Source: a virus
Length of the DNA: 64,000 bases
Virus record (IMG/VR): IMGVR_UViG_3300043436_005236
Coordinates: 1 to 64,000 of that record
Strand: one strand, 5' to 3'
Shown here: one piece after another, positions 26,564-37,223 of the stretch
How positions within the stretch are numbered: the stretch's first letter is position 1
Layout: every line of letters starts with the position of its first letter
Program-made: the position numbers and the translations under genes
The notes under the pieces: model-generated
The model's database searches: none
Seen by the model: only the letters and a program-made list of their open reading frames with translations
What the model was told of the DNA's origin: nothing

Positions 26564-29500
26564 AGGACAAAGCTTCCATTATTTATAATAGCAGTGCCGA
26601 TAATGCTATATGAAGAGAGAAACACTGTAGAAGTAGAATAAAAATCAGAAGTTCGTATTGTTTTATCGTGTTTAAAGTATTTACCTGACTCAAACTCTAC
26701 ATCGCCGTTATTATTAATAAAAAACGCGTAATCAAACAAGTGAAACAGGTTGTTATTGTCAACACCTATAAAAGTTATCTTATATGTATCATTATAACTA
26801 TTGTATACCAGTTGCGGCTTGTGAATACCGACAATATTAAAATTACAATCTTCTGTAAAGCTAGATTGAAGTGAAAATAGTGTTGAGAGACTTTGATTTC
26901 GCGAATCTAACGGGAATAGCTTCTGATATGTGTTGTCTTTTATGTTATATTGATAAATGGATGGTATAAGTGCTTTATTGTTACCAGCAGAAGTATACGC
27001 AACCCCGGTATAGACTACAAAAGTATCTTCTTTTTGAGTAGTTTCAACCGTATAATCGTCATAATCATAAAACGCAAATATACCATCATCATTTTGCGTT
27101 GTAATTGGTATTTCTATTTGTGTTTCGATAGCACCCGAACCACCTGTAGTAGCTAATTCATAATCTACCATATACATAAATGGTGAAACAATGCAGAAAG
27201 TTATTGTTTTATCTTCTTCATTAAAGAATCGATTAGAAAACCTACTTATTGGCGAGTCAGGTAATAGCTTAAACACAGTATTTTTTGTGCTTGGAGGTGA
27301 ATAGTTATTATCCTCATAATGTATTTTATCAAATATAAGATAATTTTCTGTTTCAATAATAATTGTATCGTATACTACATCAAAATCTTTCGGTGTATGG
27401 TAAATTTCTGCTTTTATATTTTGTGAGTATTTATTAAACACAATGCTCAGTGATGTAGATAGAGGAAGCGAAAGGGAATGCGCCTGATTTTTAACAAATA
27501 GCTTACCTTCAAGAGATTTTTTAACTGTTTGTGATAGATATCCACTTTGTGAAGATAGAGGCGACAGTTTTGTTTTTGAAGACTCAGCAACCACATCGTA
27601 TAAATAATAATTACTGCCATATTTATAATCGTTGGTAAGTGTAAGATCATCTGTAAAATATCCACAATCATAATCTTCCACATTACGACTTGATAACATA
27701 GACCGTACATTTATTGTAAAATCGGCGTTTGTCTGCTCCGTTTCAATAGCAAAACCTGACTGCGCCAGTATATCCTCTAACGACAATTCATCAGTAATAT
27801 ATTCAAATGTTGGTATTGTAGAGGATGTTCTTGCTAGCCCACCCTCTGCGAGGGTTGAATAAAAGTAATTTTTCGGAGAAGGGTAATCTTTTTCATCCGC
27901 ATGCAACGGATCAGGCAATGCATCACTATCTAAAAAGGTAAACCTACCACCATCCCGAAATGCCGCTGCAATATTCCGCGCAGCTTGTGAGAAATCTTGA
28001 TAGGGTAAAAATTCTCTAAAATAAAGTGTAAGGGGCGATCCGGACAGTGTAAAGGTAGGCGCGTTATTGAAGTTGACCGTCAGCGCTGAAATTCCTGTAC
28101 GTATAGTGCTACCACTTATATCATCTGTATTATAATTAAAATTATACCCCTCGTTAACATCATAAAAAACATGACCATCTATTAAATTGTTAACGATTTT
28201 AGCATCAGCTACTTCACTTATTTCTCTAAATGTTTGACCAAACTGATCTTTAAATAGTGCATACTCATTACCATAAATATCATACTGTACTTTAGTTATA
28301 TAACCGCGATTATACAAATCAGAAAAATTTAAATTAAGGCTAGTCTCATCAACGATTGTTTTTTCTATATTTTGTTCACGCGCATAATACGGTGTAAACG
28401 TCTGCTCACTTGTACTTACAAGCGGGTCACCCTGCGCAAATCCGAGTGAAGACGTAGCTACATCCGATCTATAATCTTCAATAAATACTATTGGATAATC
28501 AGGCTGTGAATTTATCGATACATTACCGTAAACAGCAGGATCAGGGAAGATATATATCTTTTGTTCTGTTAGTTTATCAGGGTTAATTGAATATGTAGAA
28601 TTATTGCTGTTAAGTTGAAAAAGACCTGTTTTATCCGGCTTAAAGAAAAGGCCTATATTACGAAGCATGTTAACTGATTCCTTTAATCGGGGCGATAACT
28701 TTGTATTAAAAGACGAGACAACACCACCTGCACCACCACCTGCACCGCCACCTAACCCGCTTACTCCACCACCTGCACCACCACCTAACCCGCTTACTCC
28801 ACCACCTGCACCTAAACCGCCACCTAGCCCGCTTACTCCACCACCTGCACCTAAGCCGCCACCTAAACCACCAATATTATTAGAAACAAAAGCAGTAGGT
28901 ATATAATTATTATTTGTATTAATACCTAACGCGCTCTGTACATTAGAATTATTAACATTTGTTCCAGGAATAATAGTACCTAGCGGACTACCACTTTGTA
29001 TCCCTGCATAATCACCTCCTATATAAGGTATACCGACATTTATAGTTTCAACACCTTGTGAACCAACACCTGGACTGCCTGCTCCCGAACCACCACCTAC
29101 AAATCCATCAAACCCTAATGTTCCATTTAGCGCGTTATAATCTGAATTATTAATATTGTTAAGATTTAGATCCTGATTGTTTATCGCTATAGGGTCTAGA
29201 TTTACCACTTCACCGTTTATTCCTACGAATTGATCTATATAGTCTATATCAGGTTGAATCTGCGCTGGTGTTGTAGGTGTATTAGGCAGCTGTAAGTTAG
29301 GTATATTTGCCCATGGCTGCTCTGCTTTAAAAAGAATTCCTGTTACAGGTTGCGTCCCTGTTGTATCAATATAATGAAAATCAACTCCGATATATTTTGA
29401 TATTAATTTGCGTTTAAGTTCAGCTAACTCATCAGAAGGTATTCCATCTTTTAATTCCTGATCCTGTCTAATCAAATCAATAGGGTTAGCAGGATCACAA

Positions 29501-30912
29501 ACCGGGTCATATTGCAAAACAATATTAGCGAGCAGCGGCAAATCTTGCAAGAAAGCAGCACTACCAAACACAGCCGCGTAACTATCATCTGGAAAATATA
29601 ATCTCGGGTCAATAGCATTTATATTTGAGGTATATATTTCGTCTCTAAGAGGCTGTAAGCTTAGTAAATCATTAGGGTTAAACGATATACCTATGCTACT
29701 ATTACTACCTACGCCAGCGCTCGTACTTGTACCTACCCCCGTACCTATACCGCTACCCAACCCTGTACCCGTACCGCCCAAACCACCTGCTCCTACACCG
29801 CCACCTAACCCCGTACCTGTACCTGTACCGCTACCCAACCCTGTACTCGTACCACCTGCTCCTACACCGCCACCTAACCCTGTACCTGTATCACCCAAAC
29901 CACCTGCCCCTACACCTAACCCCGTACCCGTACCACCGCCTACCCCTCCACCTATACCTATATTACCCAAACCACCTGTACCTACTCCACCTGTACCCGC
30001 CCCTGCATTAGTTGTATCAATACCAATAAGTGTATTGTTCACGACACCTGCACCTATTTGCGCTGCAACACCTAAGCCAGTTGTGGGGTTAATTACCCCA
30101 CTCGATATAGTTGGTTGAATTTTTATGCCATTGCCTGAAAACTTAACACCGTCTACCGACTTGTTAATAACTTCCTCAGTAGAATTATTATATGAAAAAT
30201 ATAAATTGTTAATTTCCTTTGTTGATAAAATATCACCATCACGACTAATAATATTACTAGCAAGATTCTTTGCTTGTGTGTCAGGTTTAAAAACCTGTGG
30301 TATATCAAAATAGTTACCATACACATCGACAAACTCATCTATTGAAATTTTTAAATTAGTTTTGAGTGATGAAAGCGTCAAGCCTAAACTTTGATATAAA
30401 GCAGAATCCTGCGCTGAAAATACATACTCATATATCTTTTCAAATATTATCTTTTCAAGAGACTGCCGAGTACCTTTTTGTTTGTTTCTATCTATTACAA
30501 ACTTTACATCATCTCTTTTTTCTTTATAAAATAATATAACCTGTCTAATCTTCTCAGTAAAGAACGGTATAGCAACATCGAGATCGGCAGGATCAGTAAA
30601 GTCAAGATTGTTTAAAAAGCGTTGTTCCTGCTTTGTTGTAAATGTTAGTGTAATTTCCTTTAAAAAATTAATGTAAATTTCTGAAAATAGTTGTGTTGTT
30701 TCGCCTACTCTCTGCTTAATTTCTGTCCACTCTTTAAGATATGCTAAATAAAATTGATTATACTGCTCCGGGCTATAATCAACATGCGTTAAAGTAATAA
30801 ATTCAAGAAATGAAAACGGTTTAATATTATCTTTGACGATGGATACATCTACTTGTGGATTTGTAATTGAATCCGGTATAATATTTGTATTATATATAAT
30901 TACTTCAGACAT
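26560..30912 (-). CDS. large baseplate-type structural protein with glycine-rich linkers
   Basis: 1450 residues. The N-terminal 270 residues are helical ([39 protein letters not shown]) and look like the anchoring part of a large T4-like baseplate wedge protein. Two Gly-rich tracts (about 295-405 and 680-740; words [10 protein letters not shown] and [12 protein letters not shown]) link globular parts. The C-terminal 700 residues are beta-rich. It follows the gp25-, gp6- and PKD-domain genes in the order that places gp7-like wedge proteins in T4 relatives, so a gp7-type role is a reasonable guess without sequence proof. TTAAATAAACTATA precedes the ATG; the stop overlaps the start of the Thr-Pro gene by 4 bases. 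Confidence 0.5.
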   Translation of the reverse strand: MSEVIIYNTNIIPDSITNPQVDVSIVKDNIKPFSFLEFITLTHVDYSPEQYNQFYLAYLKEWTEIKQRVGETTQLFSEIYINFLKEITLTFTTKQEQRFLNNLDFTDPADLDVAIPFFTEKIRQVILFYKEKRDDVKFVIDRNKQKGTRQSLEKIIFEKIYEYVFSAQDSALYQSLGLTLSSLKTNLKISIDEFVDVYGNYFDIPQVFKPDTQAKNLASNIISRDGDILSTKEINNLYFSYNNSTEEVINKSVDGVKFSGNGIKIQPTISSGVINPTTGLGVAAQIGAGVVNNTLIGIDTTNAGAGTGGVGTGGLGNIGIGGGVGGGTGTGLGVGAGGLGDTGTGLGGGVGAGGTSTGLGSGTGTGTGLGGGVGAGGLGGTGTGLGSGIGTGVGTSTSAGVGSNSSIGISFNPNDLLSLQPLRDEIYTSNINAIDPRLYFPDDSYAAVFGSAAFLQDLPLLANIVLQYDPVCDPANPIDLIRQDQELKDGIPSDELAELKRKLISKYIGVDFHYIDTTGTQPVTGILFKAEQPWANIPNLQLPNTPTTPAQIQPDIDYIDQFVGINGEVVNLDPIAINNQDLNLNNINNSDYNALNGTLGFDGFVGGGSGAGSPGVGSQGVETINVGIPYIGGDYAGIQSGSPLGTIIPGTNVNNSNVQSALGINTNNNYIPTAFVSNNIGGLGGGLGAGGGVSGLGGGLGAGGGVSGLGGGAGGGVSGLGGGAGGGAGGVVSSFNTKLSPRLKESVNMLRNIGLFFKPDKTGLFQLNSNNSTYSINPDKLTEQKIYIFPDPAVYGNVSINSQPDYPIVFIEDYRSDVATSSLGFAQGDPLVSTSEQTFTPYYAREQNIEKTIVDETSLNLNFSDLYNRGYITKVQYDIYGNEYALFKDQFGQTFREISEVADAKIVNNLIDGHVFYDVNEGYNFNYNTDDISGSTIRTGISALTVNFNNAPTFTLSGSPLTLYFREFLPYQDFSQAARNIAAAFRDGGRFTFLDSDALPDPLHADEKDYPSPKNYFYSTLAEGGLARTSSTIPTFEYITDELSLEDILAQSGFAIETEQTNADFTINVRSMLSSRNVEDYDCGYFTDDLTLTNDYKYGSNYYLYDVVAESSKTKLSPLSSQSGYLSQTVKKSLEGKLFVKNQAHSLSLPLSTSLSIVFNKYSQNIKAEIYHTPKDFDVVYDTIIIETENYLIFDKIHYEDNNYSPPSTKNTVFKLLPDSPISRFSNRFFNEEDKTITFCIVSPFMYMVDYELATTGGSGAIETQIEIPITTQNDDGIFAFYDYDDYTVETTQKEDTFVVYTGVAYTSAGNNKALIPSIYQYNIKDNTYQKLFPLDSRNQSLSTLFSLQSSFTEDCNFNIVGIHKPQLVYNSYNDTYKITFIGVDNNNLFHLFDYAFFINNNGDVEFESGKYFKHDKTIRTSDFYSTSTVFLSSYSIIGTAIINNGSFVL
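28697..28880 (-). repeat. Gly-rich coding repeats (second tract)
   Basis: A stretch unusually rich in G+C for this genome encoding [18 protein letters not shown]-type words; units of 36 to 45 nt are nearly identical in DNA. Confidence 0.7.
29690..30015 (-). repeat. Gly-rich coding repeats (first tract)
   Basis: Encodes about 110 residues of [14 protein letters not shown]-type words with Thr and Ser inserts. The DNA is composed of near-identical units (plus-strand CCACCTGCTCCTACACCG) and is much richer in G+C than its surroundings. Confidence 0.7.
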
Positions 30913-30918
30913 TATAGT

Positions 30919-33012
30919 TTATTTAATGAGATCTAAGCCTTTATACAATGCGTTAGATAAGAGATTAGCTATTACACCGTCTTTTTCTGACCACTGGTTA
31001 TACGAGGAGGCAGTATATTGTAACGTTGTATTAAAATCATTAAAATTAATAATACCGTCTTTTATTGACCCTTCGATTCTAGGTATATACTTGTAGAAAA
31101 AATAATAATTGCTTATTGCTGCACCGTAGCCATCCTCAGGTAAGACAAGACCCCAGCCCCATATATCTTCATAGTCTCTTATTTTATACTCAACAATACC
31201 TGGCTTAAATACTTTCATTGGCTGGTTAGTATTAAGCTTAGTATAAACACCGCTAAACCGCTCATATGCAACAATAGATTCACCAGGCGTAATAATATCG
31301 CTTACGGTAATTTCATCGCCGAGATTATAGCCATAGATATCATTATTTATATAGCCGTGTGAATTAAAACTTTCACTAAATTTGTTCTGAGTACCAAATA
31401 ATTTAGTTTGTTTTATTGATAAAAGGTCTACTAACCTAGAAAAGTTACCAGGGTATCGATAATTTACACTATTAAACCGTCTATCTTGTATGTTCAACTC
31501 TTTAACAATCGATAGAAACTTGTCAATATTTGCATAATCGACAATAGAATTATTATCAACGAAATTTTTAATTTTTTCATACGTTAGTTTACCTATTGAT
31601 GTTTGATCTGAACTTAAAGTACCAAATATATTTTGAATATATTCATCAAAAAGTATTTTTTGATCTAAAAATAGAGACTGAAAAGAAATATCTTTAAATT
31701 TTTGGGTAAAATCGATATCTTCCCCCTTTTTGGCGATATTATATATTCCTGATTCCGGGTATATATTAAAGCTATTTGAAATACCCGTAAGCGGAACTGT
31801 ACCTTGTAAAAAAGACGCTGGTACGAAAGCAGATATATACGCATTACTTACTGTTTGAGATGTTGAAAGACGACAGGCACCCTTATAAAAACCACCAGAC
31901 GATAATTCCGGTAGCGTATAAGAGAGATCTGTGAAGATTGCAGGATATACCCGCGTACCGTCTGTTAATGTTAGATTTATATCAGTTAATACAGGTAAAT
32001 TCTTCAACGTAAAGTTCTGACCATCCTTTACCCTCACAACAAAACTAATATCTGTATTACTAAATTTATTTTTATTAATAGTAAAAACGGTATCAGTATT
32101 ATTTTCTTTATCTATCCCGTTAGCGGTTATAGAAAGATGACTAAAATCTTCATTATTCACAATCTTCGTACTTACACCAACTGTTGTTGTGTTAAAAGCT
32201 GGTAACAGCATTGACGGCTGATAACCAAAAAACAAATTAACAGCGTTAGTTGGTAGATCGCTCTTAAAATAAACATCGCGATATCCAGACGTGCCACAGA
32301 AAAACGCGCCACGATCAGCCTTACTGCAATTTACTATTTCAGTGTTAGAAAGTCGACAGTATAACGGCGTAGAAGTCGTTTCAAAAGAATTTATTTCTAC
32401 GAACTCTGTTAACCCTTTTAACCCTGTAAGCAGCAAGTAAAAAGAAGAGTATGGGTAAAGATGACCGTAATGCTTTTTATCAGCGCCTATATCAAAAAAA
32501 TTATTAGTAGCTCCAGACGCGTAAGGTGTTATTGTTAGTCTGGGGATACCATTTTCATATGTTTGATACGAAGTAGATCGCATTACTGTAATAGGGTTAG
32601 CATATTTACCAGATGTAAGGTATGCACTAGCTGTATAATTACCTGTTAGAGTAATAGCATCTGTTATATAATTCTTTACATCAACACGCTGTGTAAAAGA
32701 GTCGTAATAGCTATTACCATCCCTATCATATAAGTAACATGTTACTTCATATTTACCGGGATAACGATACGAATGACGACCAGTGATAGCTTCACTTACA
32801 GTATTATCACCAAAATCCCAAACAATTCTCTTACGCGACAGTATATCTTCAACGTCATTTAAGCGCGGTCTAAAAATAAACCCTGCAAATGGCAAAGCGT
32901 AACTACTTGCTGCTTCTTTTCCAGTATAATTATACGTATTAAAGAAAGAATAAACCGTATTTATATCCCCGCTTTTTTCATACTGAAAATTATTAAAAAA
33001 TACAGACGCCAT
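30919..33012 (-). CDS. baseplate-associated structural protein with PKD-like domain
   Basis: 697 residues. The N-terminal part carries a PKD-like domain (RIVWDFGDNTVSE, then HSYRYPGKYEVTCYLYDRDGNSYYD, about 60-115). The C-terminal 270 residues (NSVNYRYPGNFSRLVDLLS, IKQTKLFGTQNKF, YGYNLGDEI, WGWGLVLPEDGYG, YYFFYKYIP) have a layout I recognise from large structural proteins of marine T4-like phages. It lies directly downstream of the gp6-like gene and 7 bases before the 1450-residue gene, so it probably belongs to the baseplate wedge or its rim. GATAAATATATATAC precedes the ATG. PKD folds in virion proteins usually mediate protein or glycan contact; that is inference here. Confidence 0.55.
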   Translation of the reverse strand: MASVFFNNFQYEKSGDINTVYSFFNTYNYTGKEAASSYALPFAGFIFRPRLNDVEDILSRKRIVWDFGDNTVSEAITGRHSYRYPGKYEVTCYLYDRDGNSYYDSFTQRVDVKNYITDAITLTGNYTASAYLTSGKYANPITVMRSTSYQTYENGIPRLTITPYASGATNNFFDIGADKKHYGHLYPYSSFYLLLTGLKGLTEFVEINSFETTSTPLYCRLSNTEIVNCSKADRGAFFCGTSGYRDVYFKSDLPTNAVNLFFGYQPSMLLPAFNTTTVGVSTKIVNNEDFSHLSITANGIDKENNTDTVFTINKNKFSNTDISFVVRVKDGQNFTLKNLPVLTDINLTLTDGTRVYPAIFTDLSYTLPELSSGGFYKGACRLSTSQTVSNAYISAFVPASFLQGTVPLTGISNSFNIYPESGIYNIAKKGEDIDFTQKFKDISFQSLFLDQKILFDEYIQNIFGTLSSDQTSIGKLTYEKIKNFVDNNSIVDYANIDKFLSIVKELNIQDRRFNSVNYRYPGNFSRLVDLLSIKQTKLFGTQNKFSESFNSHGYINNDIYGYNLGDEITVSDIITPGESIVAYERFSGVYTKLNTNQPMKVFKPGIVEYKIRDYEDIWGWGLVLPEDGYGAAISNYYFFYKYIPRIEGSIKDGIINFNDFNTTLQYTASSYNQWSEKDGVIANLLSNALYKGLDLIK

Positions 33013-33041
33013 GTATATATATTTATCACACTCTACCTGTA

Positions 33042-34895
33042 TTAGACTGTTTCAACTACTATACTATTTGCAAGTTTAGATATTTCGTAAAAATAACCAA
33101 ATTGAAAGCGAGATAATTGTATATTTTGCGACGTACAAAATATATCGCTTGTTTCGTAAAGAGGATTCCACACTACACAACTTATAAGAGGCACCTCATA
33201 ATTTACATCTGTACGCCTCGTTGCAATACCCACAACACCCGGTATATTGAGTATATTGTTGCTTATCTTAGTCAAATCTACAATCGATCCTAGCTTTATA
33301 TCTTCAAACGCCTGTTTAAATATTTTTAAGACAGTATTCTTAATAGAAACATCATTAATAGCAATATTTGTATCTCGTTTAATTACAAGCTTGGTGTAAT
33401 CTTTTAACTCAACGCACGGCACTTCATTTATAATATTAACACCTAGGTTAAACGCTTTATATACAGGATCTGACGGTACAATATTGTGTGTAATATCTTT
33501 TATTAAATTACATTCATTAAGCAGTAATTGTTTTTGTGCAGAATTTAAATAGTTTGGTATCCTTTCATTTAGTATTGTTGCTTGAGCAGGGACAGCAAAT
33601 ATATATACATTATTAAACTGCGTCGAATTGGAGTAGTTTACCTGATTAATGAGCACTCTACTATTATTATTAGGTTTAGTCAGACCAATACTATAAAAAT
33701 ACTTAAGATACTGACTTGCATGCTCGTCGTTAGATAAAACTGAAATAGATTTAACTACATTATTAAAATTTTTAGATACAAAGCTTTCATAATCGTCACG
33801 AGTCACTAGACGATTTTGTAATGAAAACATTTTCGGGGCATTTGTCCTTATATCCGCTACACTTTCTGCAGGCACTACAGGTGTTGCGTCGCTAGGGTTA
33901 TTAATAACAATATTTTCTGTGTTTAACGGTGTAATAAAAGTAGTAGTATCAGGATACACATCAGCTAATATCTGATCATAGGTCGGTGTTGTAAACACGA
34001 TAAAAGAAGCTCCTTGCAAAGTATTAGCACTTACAACACCAGCAATATTATCCGAAACAATATAATATATTTGTACAAGATCACCCTCTTTTAGTTTTTT
34101 ACCGTTCAGCCCATTACCGAATTTAAATTCATAATTTCCATATTCATTTAAACGCTTTTCATATCTTGTCCCCGTCGATGATTCAAGATATAACGACGAT
34201 GTTTCTTTCCATTCTCGCCAGACACCGGTATCAATACTTCTAACAAAAATAGTAAACGAATTATCTGCAATAAAGGGTATATTATCTAAGTTATCCAATA
34301 CACGGTCAGGGGCCGGTCGTTCGTTCACTATAGATACCGTTTCGAATGGTTCTCCAGTTGCAGTATAGAGTGGATATTCTACAGGAGACCCCTGATATAA
34401 CGTAGTATTATCCGCTGCTACACGTTCGAAATCATTATTCGTCTTTTCAAAAGAGATATCTCTTACGCTTGCATACTTTGTATTGTTTTTTGTTACGTAT
34501 GAGAGCTTAGGTATTGTATAAAGGTTAGGAGAAAGATTTGAAAGAGCAGATAATGAAATAGTTGCGAGCGATGTCTGCCGACCGATAGGCTTATAGTTAA
34601 TATTTGATACTAACTTGTTTATATTTTCATAAAGTGTCGCGGTTGTAAACGTAGATTCAGATGACGTTGTGTTTAAATAAAACAATAACACATGATACAT
34701 ATACGCAACAATATCAATAAATGCGTTTATGTTTGAACCCTCAAAGTTTTGATCCTGAAAAACACCACTTTCATTTAACCTCTTTATAATTAAATTCTTG
34801 AGAGTCGTAGCATCAAACGTTGCATATGCATCATGCGAGAGATTATACTCAGTAAAGTTACTAATATTCATATTTTTAGACAAAAGTGTATCCAT
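33042..34895 (-). CDS. 6: baseplate wedge protein, gp6 (baseplate J-like)
   Basis: 617 residues, near the length of T4 gp6 (660). The N-terminus (FDATTLKNLIIKRLNESG, FEGSNINAFIDIVAYMYHVLLFYLNTTSSESTF, NINKLVSNINYKPIGRQTS) is typical of gp6/baseplate-J proteins, in which the YxxN...E.....A helix region begins the wedge dimer. The middle includes the characteristic FKFGNGLNGKKLKEGDLVQIYYI. The C-terminal part (IVDLTKISNNILNIPGVVGI) fits the same family. Gp6 forms the inner ring of the baseplate. Its start overlaps the gp25-like gene by 20 bases, so the pair is made together. Confidence 0.85.
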   Translation of the reverse strand: MDTLLSKNMNISNFTEYNLSHDAYATFDATTLKNLIIKRLNESGVFQDQNFEGSNINAFIDIVAYMYHVLLFYLNTTSSESTFTTATLYENINKLVSNINYKPIGRQTSLATISLSALSNLSPNLYTIPKLSYVTKNNTKYASVRDISFEKTNNDFERVAADNTTLYQGSPVEYPLYTATGEPFETVSIVNERPAPDRVLDNLDNIPFIADNSFTIFVRSIDTGVWREWKETSSLYLESSTGTRYEKRLNEYGNYEFKFGNGLNGKKLKEGDLVQIYYIVSDNIAGVVSANTLQGASFIVFTTPTYDQILADVYPDTTTFITPLNTENIVINNPSDATPVVPAESVADIRTNAPKMFSLQNRLVTRDDYESFVSKNFNNVVKSISVLSNDEHASQYLKYFYSIGLTKPNNNSRVLINQVNYSNSTQFNNVYIFAVPAQATILNERIPNYLNSAQKQLLLNECNLIKDITHNIVPSDPVYKAFNLGVNIINEVPCVELKDYTKLVIKRDTNIAINDVSIKNTVLKIFKQAFEDIKLGSIVDLTKISNNILNIPGVVGIATRRTDVNYEVPLISCVVWNPLYETSDIFCTSQNIQLSRFQFGYFYEISKLANSIVVETV

Positions 34896-35361
34896 CGTTA
34901 TTTAATACACCTTTTAAAGATATATTAAAAACATTTAAAGTTGGGATAGTTATTTCAATAGTTATTATGTATTCCATATCCTCAGGAGCAGCAACAATAT
35001 CAACGCTCTCGACTGTTATACGAGGCTCTTGTTCTCCCAAGCCATATAATATACGCTCGCCAATAAAAAACGCTCTTGTTTCTGTAATCGGGTCAAATAA
35101 AAACTCTCGTAAGTCAAGACCAAAGAGCGGATTTAATAGTTTTTGACCTGGTGATGTTGTAAGAATATTTTTAATAGAATTAATAATTGCAGAACTATCA
35201 TATATTGCAGCAATATCTTTGTTGGTTTCTTTGCTATGGAGCTCCGGTCTAGTAATATTAGACTGCTTAATATCAAACAATACATCCTTATAGAGGTAAC
35301 CTGCTTTGAGAGCTTCCTCTATGCGCGTACTAGGTTTAATAATATCGAGCTTAATAGCCAT
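34876..35361 (-). CDS. 25: baseplate wedge protein gp25-like
   Basis: 161 residues, a little longer than T4 gp25 (132). The GPW/gp25 core is clear: INSIKNILTTSPGQKLLNPLFGLDLREFLFDPI followed by RAFFIGERILYGLGEQEPRI and the final strand VFNISLKGV. The TSPGQK...GL.LRE.LF pattern is the family signature. In T4 gp25 binds gp6 and starts sheath polymerisation; the adjacent, overlapping gp6-like gene agrees with this. A 30-residue N-terminal extension precedes the core. TTAAATAATATGTAA leads into the ATG. Confidence 0.9.
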   Translation of the reverse strand: MAIKLDIIKPSTRIEEALKAGYLYKDVLFDIKQSNITRPELHSKETNKDIAAIYDSSAIINSIKNILTTSPGQKLLNPLFGLDLREFLFDPITETRAFFIGERILYGLGEQEPRITVESVDIVAAPEDMEYIITIEITIPTLNVFNISLKGVLNNDGYTFV

Positions 35362-35419
35362 TTACATATTATTTAATCCCGCAACTTATTTAAGCTTTTA
35401 CGTGTAGTTTTAACTTGAA

Positions 35420-35692
35420 TTACCAGTTCTTACACGAGTAATACCGAGCGGTTCCTGGTTTAGCTGTAGAACATTTATGTCTCGCTCTAAACGACTTACG
35501 CTTTTTAGGATTTGATTTTTTAATTCTTAAATTAGGGTCACCATAGTGTATTCTCTTGAGCTTGCCTTTAACTCGTACACATCTCATATATTTTTTATCA
35601 GATCTGGTTGAAGATTGCTGACCTGTTACCTTCGTACACCGACCAGCTGCTTTTTCAGTAAGTATTTCTTGTACAAGACGGTCAAATTCCAT
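35420..35692 (-). CDS. small basic Cys-containing phage protein (DUF5872-like C-terminus)
   Basis: 90 residues, strongly basic. The C-terminal half (KKSNPKKRKSFRARHKC...ARYYSCKNW) matches a short Cys-containing module (RKSFRARH.C...ARYWSC..W) often present in marine T4-like phage proteins and in some giant-virus proteins. The Cys residues (19, 38, 74, 87) may bind metal. The N-terminus MEFDRLVQEILTEKAAG loosely resembles the capsid-targeting peptides of T4 internal proteins, so packaging into the head is possible but unproven. It stands apart from its neighbours, with 58 bases downstream and a 32-base divergent region upstream. Confidence 0.6.
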   Translation of the reverse strand: MEFDRLVQEILTEKAAGRCTKVTGQQSSTRSDKKYMRCVRVKGKLKRIHYGDPNLRIKKSNPKKRKSFRARHKCSTAKPGTARYYSCKNW

Positions 35693-35711
35693 ATATTTAT
35701 TTATTGGTTTG

Positions 35712-35719
35712 TATAAATA
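35712..35719 (+). promoter_or_regulatory. T4-type late promoter octamer TATAAATA
   Basis: Exact TATAAATA 5 bases before the ATG at 35725, inside the short divergent region between two small genes. Confidence 0.5.
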
Positions 35720-35724
35720 ATAGT

Positions 35725-36306
35725 ATGGCTAGAGCAAAGAAATTTTTAACACTATTTGAAGCGTATTTTTCTCGCTACGAGCGTGGTGGGTTCTTGGTAG
35801 GCGATGTTTTTAAATTTAACGACAATTTTAAATCATCAGAAAACTATAAAAAGTTAGGTCAAAATACAAAAGACATGATTGATCAAATGATTGAAGCTGG
35901 TCTTCATATTAGGGTAACGGGAATTAAAGACTCTACATCTCCAAGATATCCCGGCAATCCGCAGACAAGCTCAAATGATGTAGAATTAACACTCGCACTT
36001 GATAACGGCGGTGGTAGATACACGCATTATGTTAATATTTCGCCTGAATTAGGAACTCCTAATACTTTTTACCCCAACTTACCACCGATTCCCGACGGTG
36101 CTAAGAGACCAAACAACACGCACATAGTTCCTACTGAGGTTGAGCAACAAGACAATATCGCTAATAAGACAGATAGAGGTGATGGTAAACTAAGCGACAC
36201 AAATATTTCTACACCTGATAAAAATACAACAATTCCATCAAAGCCTATAACACCTTCACCAGCTGTTGCTTCTTATACCCACGAATATATGGCAGGTATT
36301 AGCTAA
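35725..36306 (+). CDS. hypothetical protein, Thr/Pro-containing C-terminus
   Basis: 193 residues from the ATG at 35725; the frame could open at a TTG 21 bases earlier, but TATAAATA and an ATG agree on the later start. The N-terminal 110 residues look globular: FLTLFEAYFSRYERGGFLVGDVFKF, then a helix DMIDQMIEAGLHIRVTGI and beta strands ending YTHYVNISPELG. The C-terminal 80 residues are disordered, with Thr, Pro and Asp. I do not recognise a function, although the N-terminal layout recurs in marine T4-like phages. The last 8 bases overlap the convergent clamp loader gene. Confidence 0.5.
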   Translation: MARAKKFLTLFEAYFSRYERGGFLVGDVFKFNDNFKSSENYKKLGQNTKDMIDQMIEAGLHIRVTGIKDSTSPRYPGNPQTSSNDVELTLALDNGGGRYTHYVNISPELGTPNTFYPNLPPIPDGAKRPNNTHIVPTEVEQQDNIANKTDRGDGKLSDTNISTPDKNTTIPSKPITPSPAVASYTHEYMAGIS

Positions 36307-37222
36307 TACGTTCTAAATTAATCCAACAAGCAAAGCAGTTAATTTCTTTATCAAGAACGAACGCGCTTTTATAGAGATGATCAGCGATAACAGCGATCAT
36401 CTCTTTCTTTTTAAGATCTTGTACAGGTTGATTGTATAGATAGTTAAGATAATCACGCATCAACGTATCATAGTCGCCGTAGAATGTATTTTCGTTTTCA
36501 ATAAGGAACTTTCTCAGTGAAATAACATCCTTTTCATTAATAGCAGTATAAATCGCTTTAAGTAGAGTATTATCTACATTAATATTGGTAATAGCTAATG
36601 AGCCACTAATACAATTCTTTTGAATTTCATTAATAGCCTTACGAAGATCGGGAAAATTAGCCTTCACAAGCTCAACAAACTTCTTCTTCTGTGCATCATC
36701 TATTTCAATACCTTCTTGTTTAAGAATACCGTAAATTCTCTTTACACCGTCTTCTAGTGTGGGCTTGATATCAAGAAACTGACATCTCGACTGTAGTGCG
36801 GGGATGATCTTATGCTTATAATTAGCTGTAAGAATGAACCGAGTATACTTAGCAAAAGACTCCATCGTATTACGAAGAGCTGCCTGTGCTTGACTCGTAA
36901 GACCATCGCACTCATCTAGAATAACCACCTTAACTTTACCATCAAACGACTTAGTTTGTGAGAAATTAGTAACTTTATGTCTAATAGTATCGATACCTGA
37001 CTCATCAGATGCATTAATATATAAGAAATTGCACTTAAGAATATCATTTACAATAATTTTCGCTAGCGTTGTCTTACCTGTACCTGGTGTACCAACAAAT
37101 AATAGGTTAGGAATCTCTTCCACAAACCCCTTAACAATATTTTTATTCCTTTCTGATAGAATAATACTGTCAAGAGTTTGTGGCCTATACTTCTCTACCC
37201 AAATTTTATTGAAATCTAACAT
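36299..37222 (-). CDS. 44: sliding-clamp loader ATPase subunit (gp44 / RFC small-subunit-like)
   Basis: 307 residues from ATG 37222, chosen because MLDFNKIWVEKYRPQTLDSI is the usual N-terminus and the ATG follows GGTAAATAAT; a longer reading adds 19 residues inside the dUTPase gene. Walker A GTPGTGKTT is at 44-52, Walker B VVILDECD at 99-106 and the SRC arginine-finger motif at 145-147, all intact. T4 gp44 (319 residues), with gp62, loads the gp45 clamp for replication and, in T4, for late transcription. No gp62 or gp45 gene is in the window. Its place among virion genes is unusual, but it forms a pair with dUTPase. Confidence 0.92.
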   Translation of the reverse strand: MLDFNKIWVEKYRPQTLDSIILSERNKNIVKGFVEEIPNLLFVGTPGTGKTTLAKIIVNDILKCNFLYINASDESGIDTIRHKVTNFSQTKSFDGKVKVVILDECDGLTSQAQAALRNTMESFAKYTRFILTANYKHKIIPALQSRCQFLDIKPTLEDGVKRIYGILKQEGIEIDDAQKKKFVELVKANFPDLRKAINEIQKNCISGSLAITNINVDNTLLKAIYTAINEKDVISLRKFLIENENTFYGDYDTLMRDYLNYLYNQPVQDLKKKEMIAVIADHLYKSAFVLDKEINCFACWINLERIS

Positions 37223-37223
37223 A

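Noticed and set aside
29693-30118. Plus-strand Pro-rich frame (PPNPVPVP)
   Set aside because: Antisense shadow of the Gly-rich tract in the baseplate-type gene.
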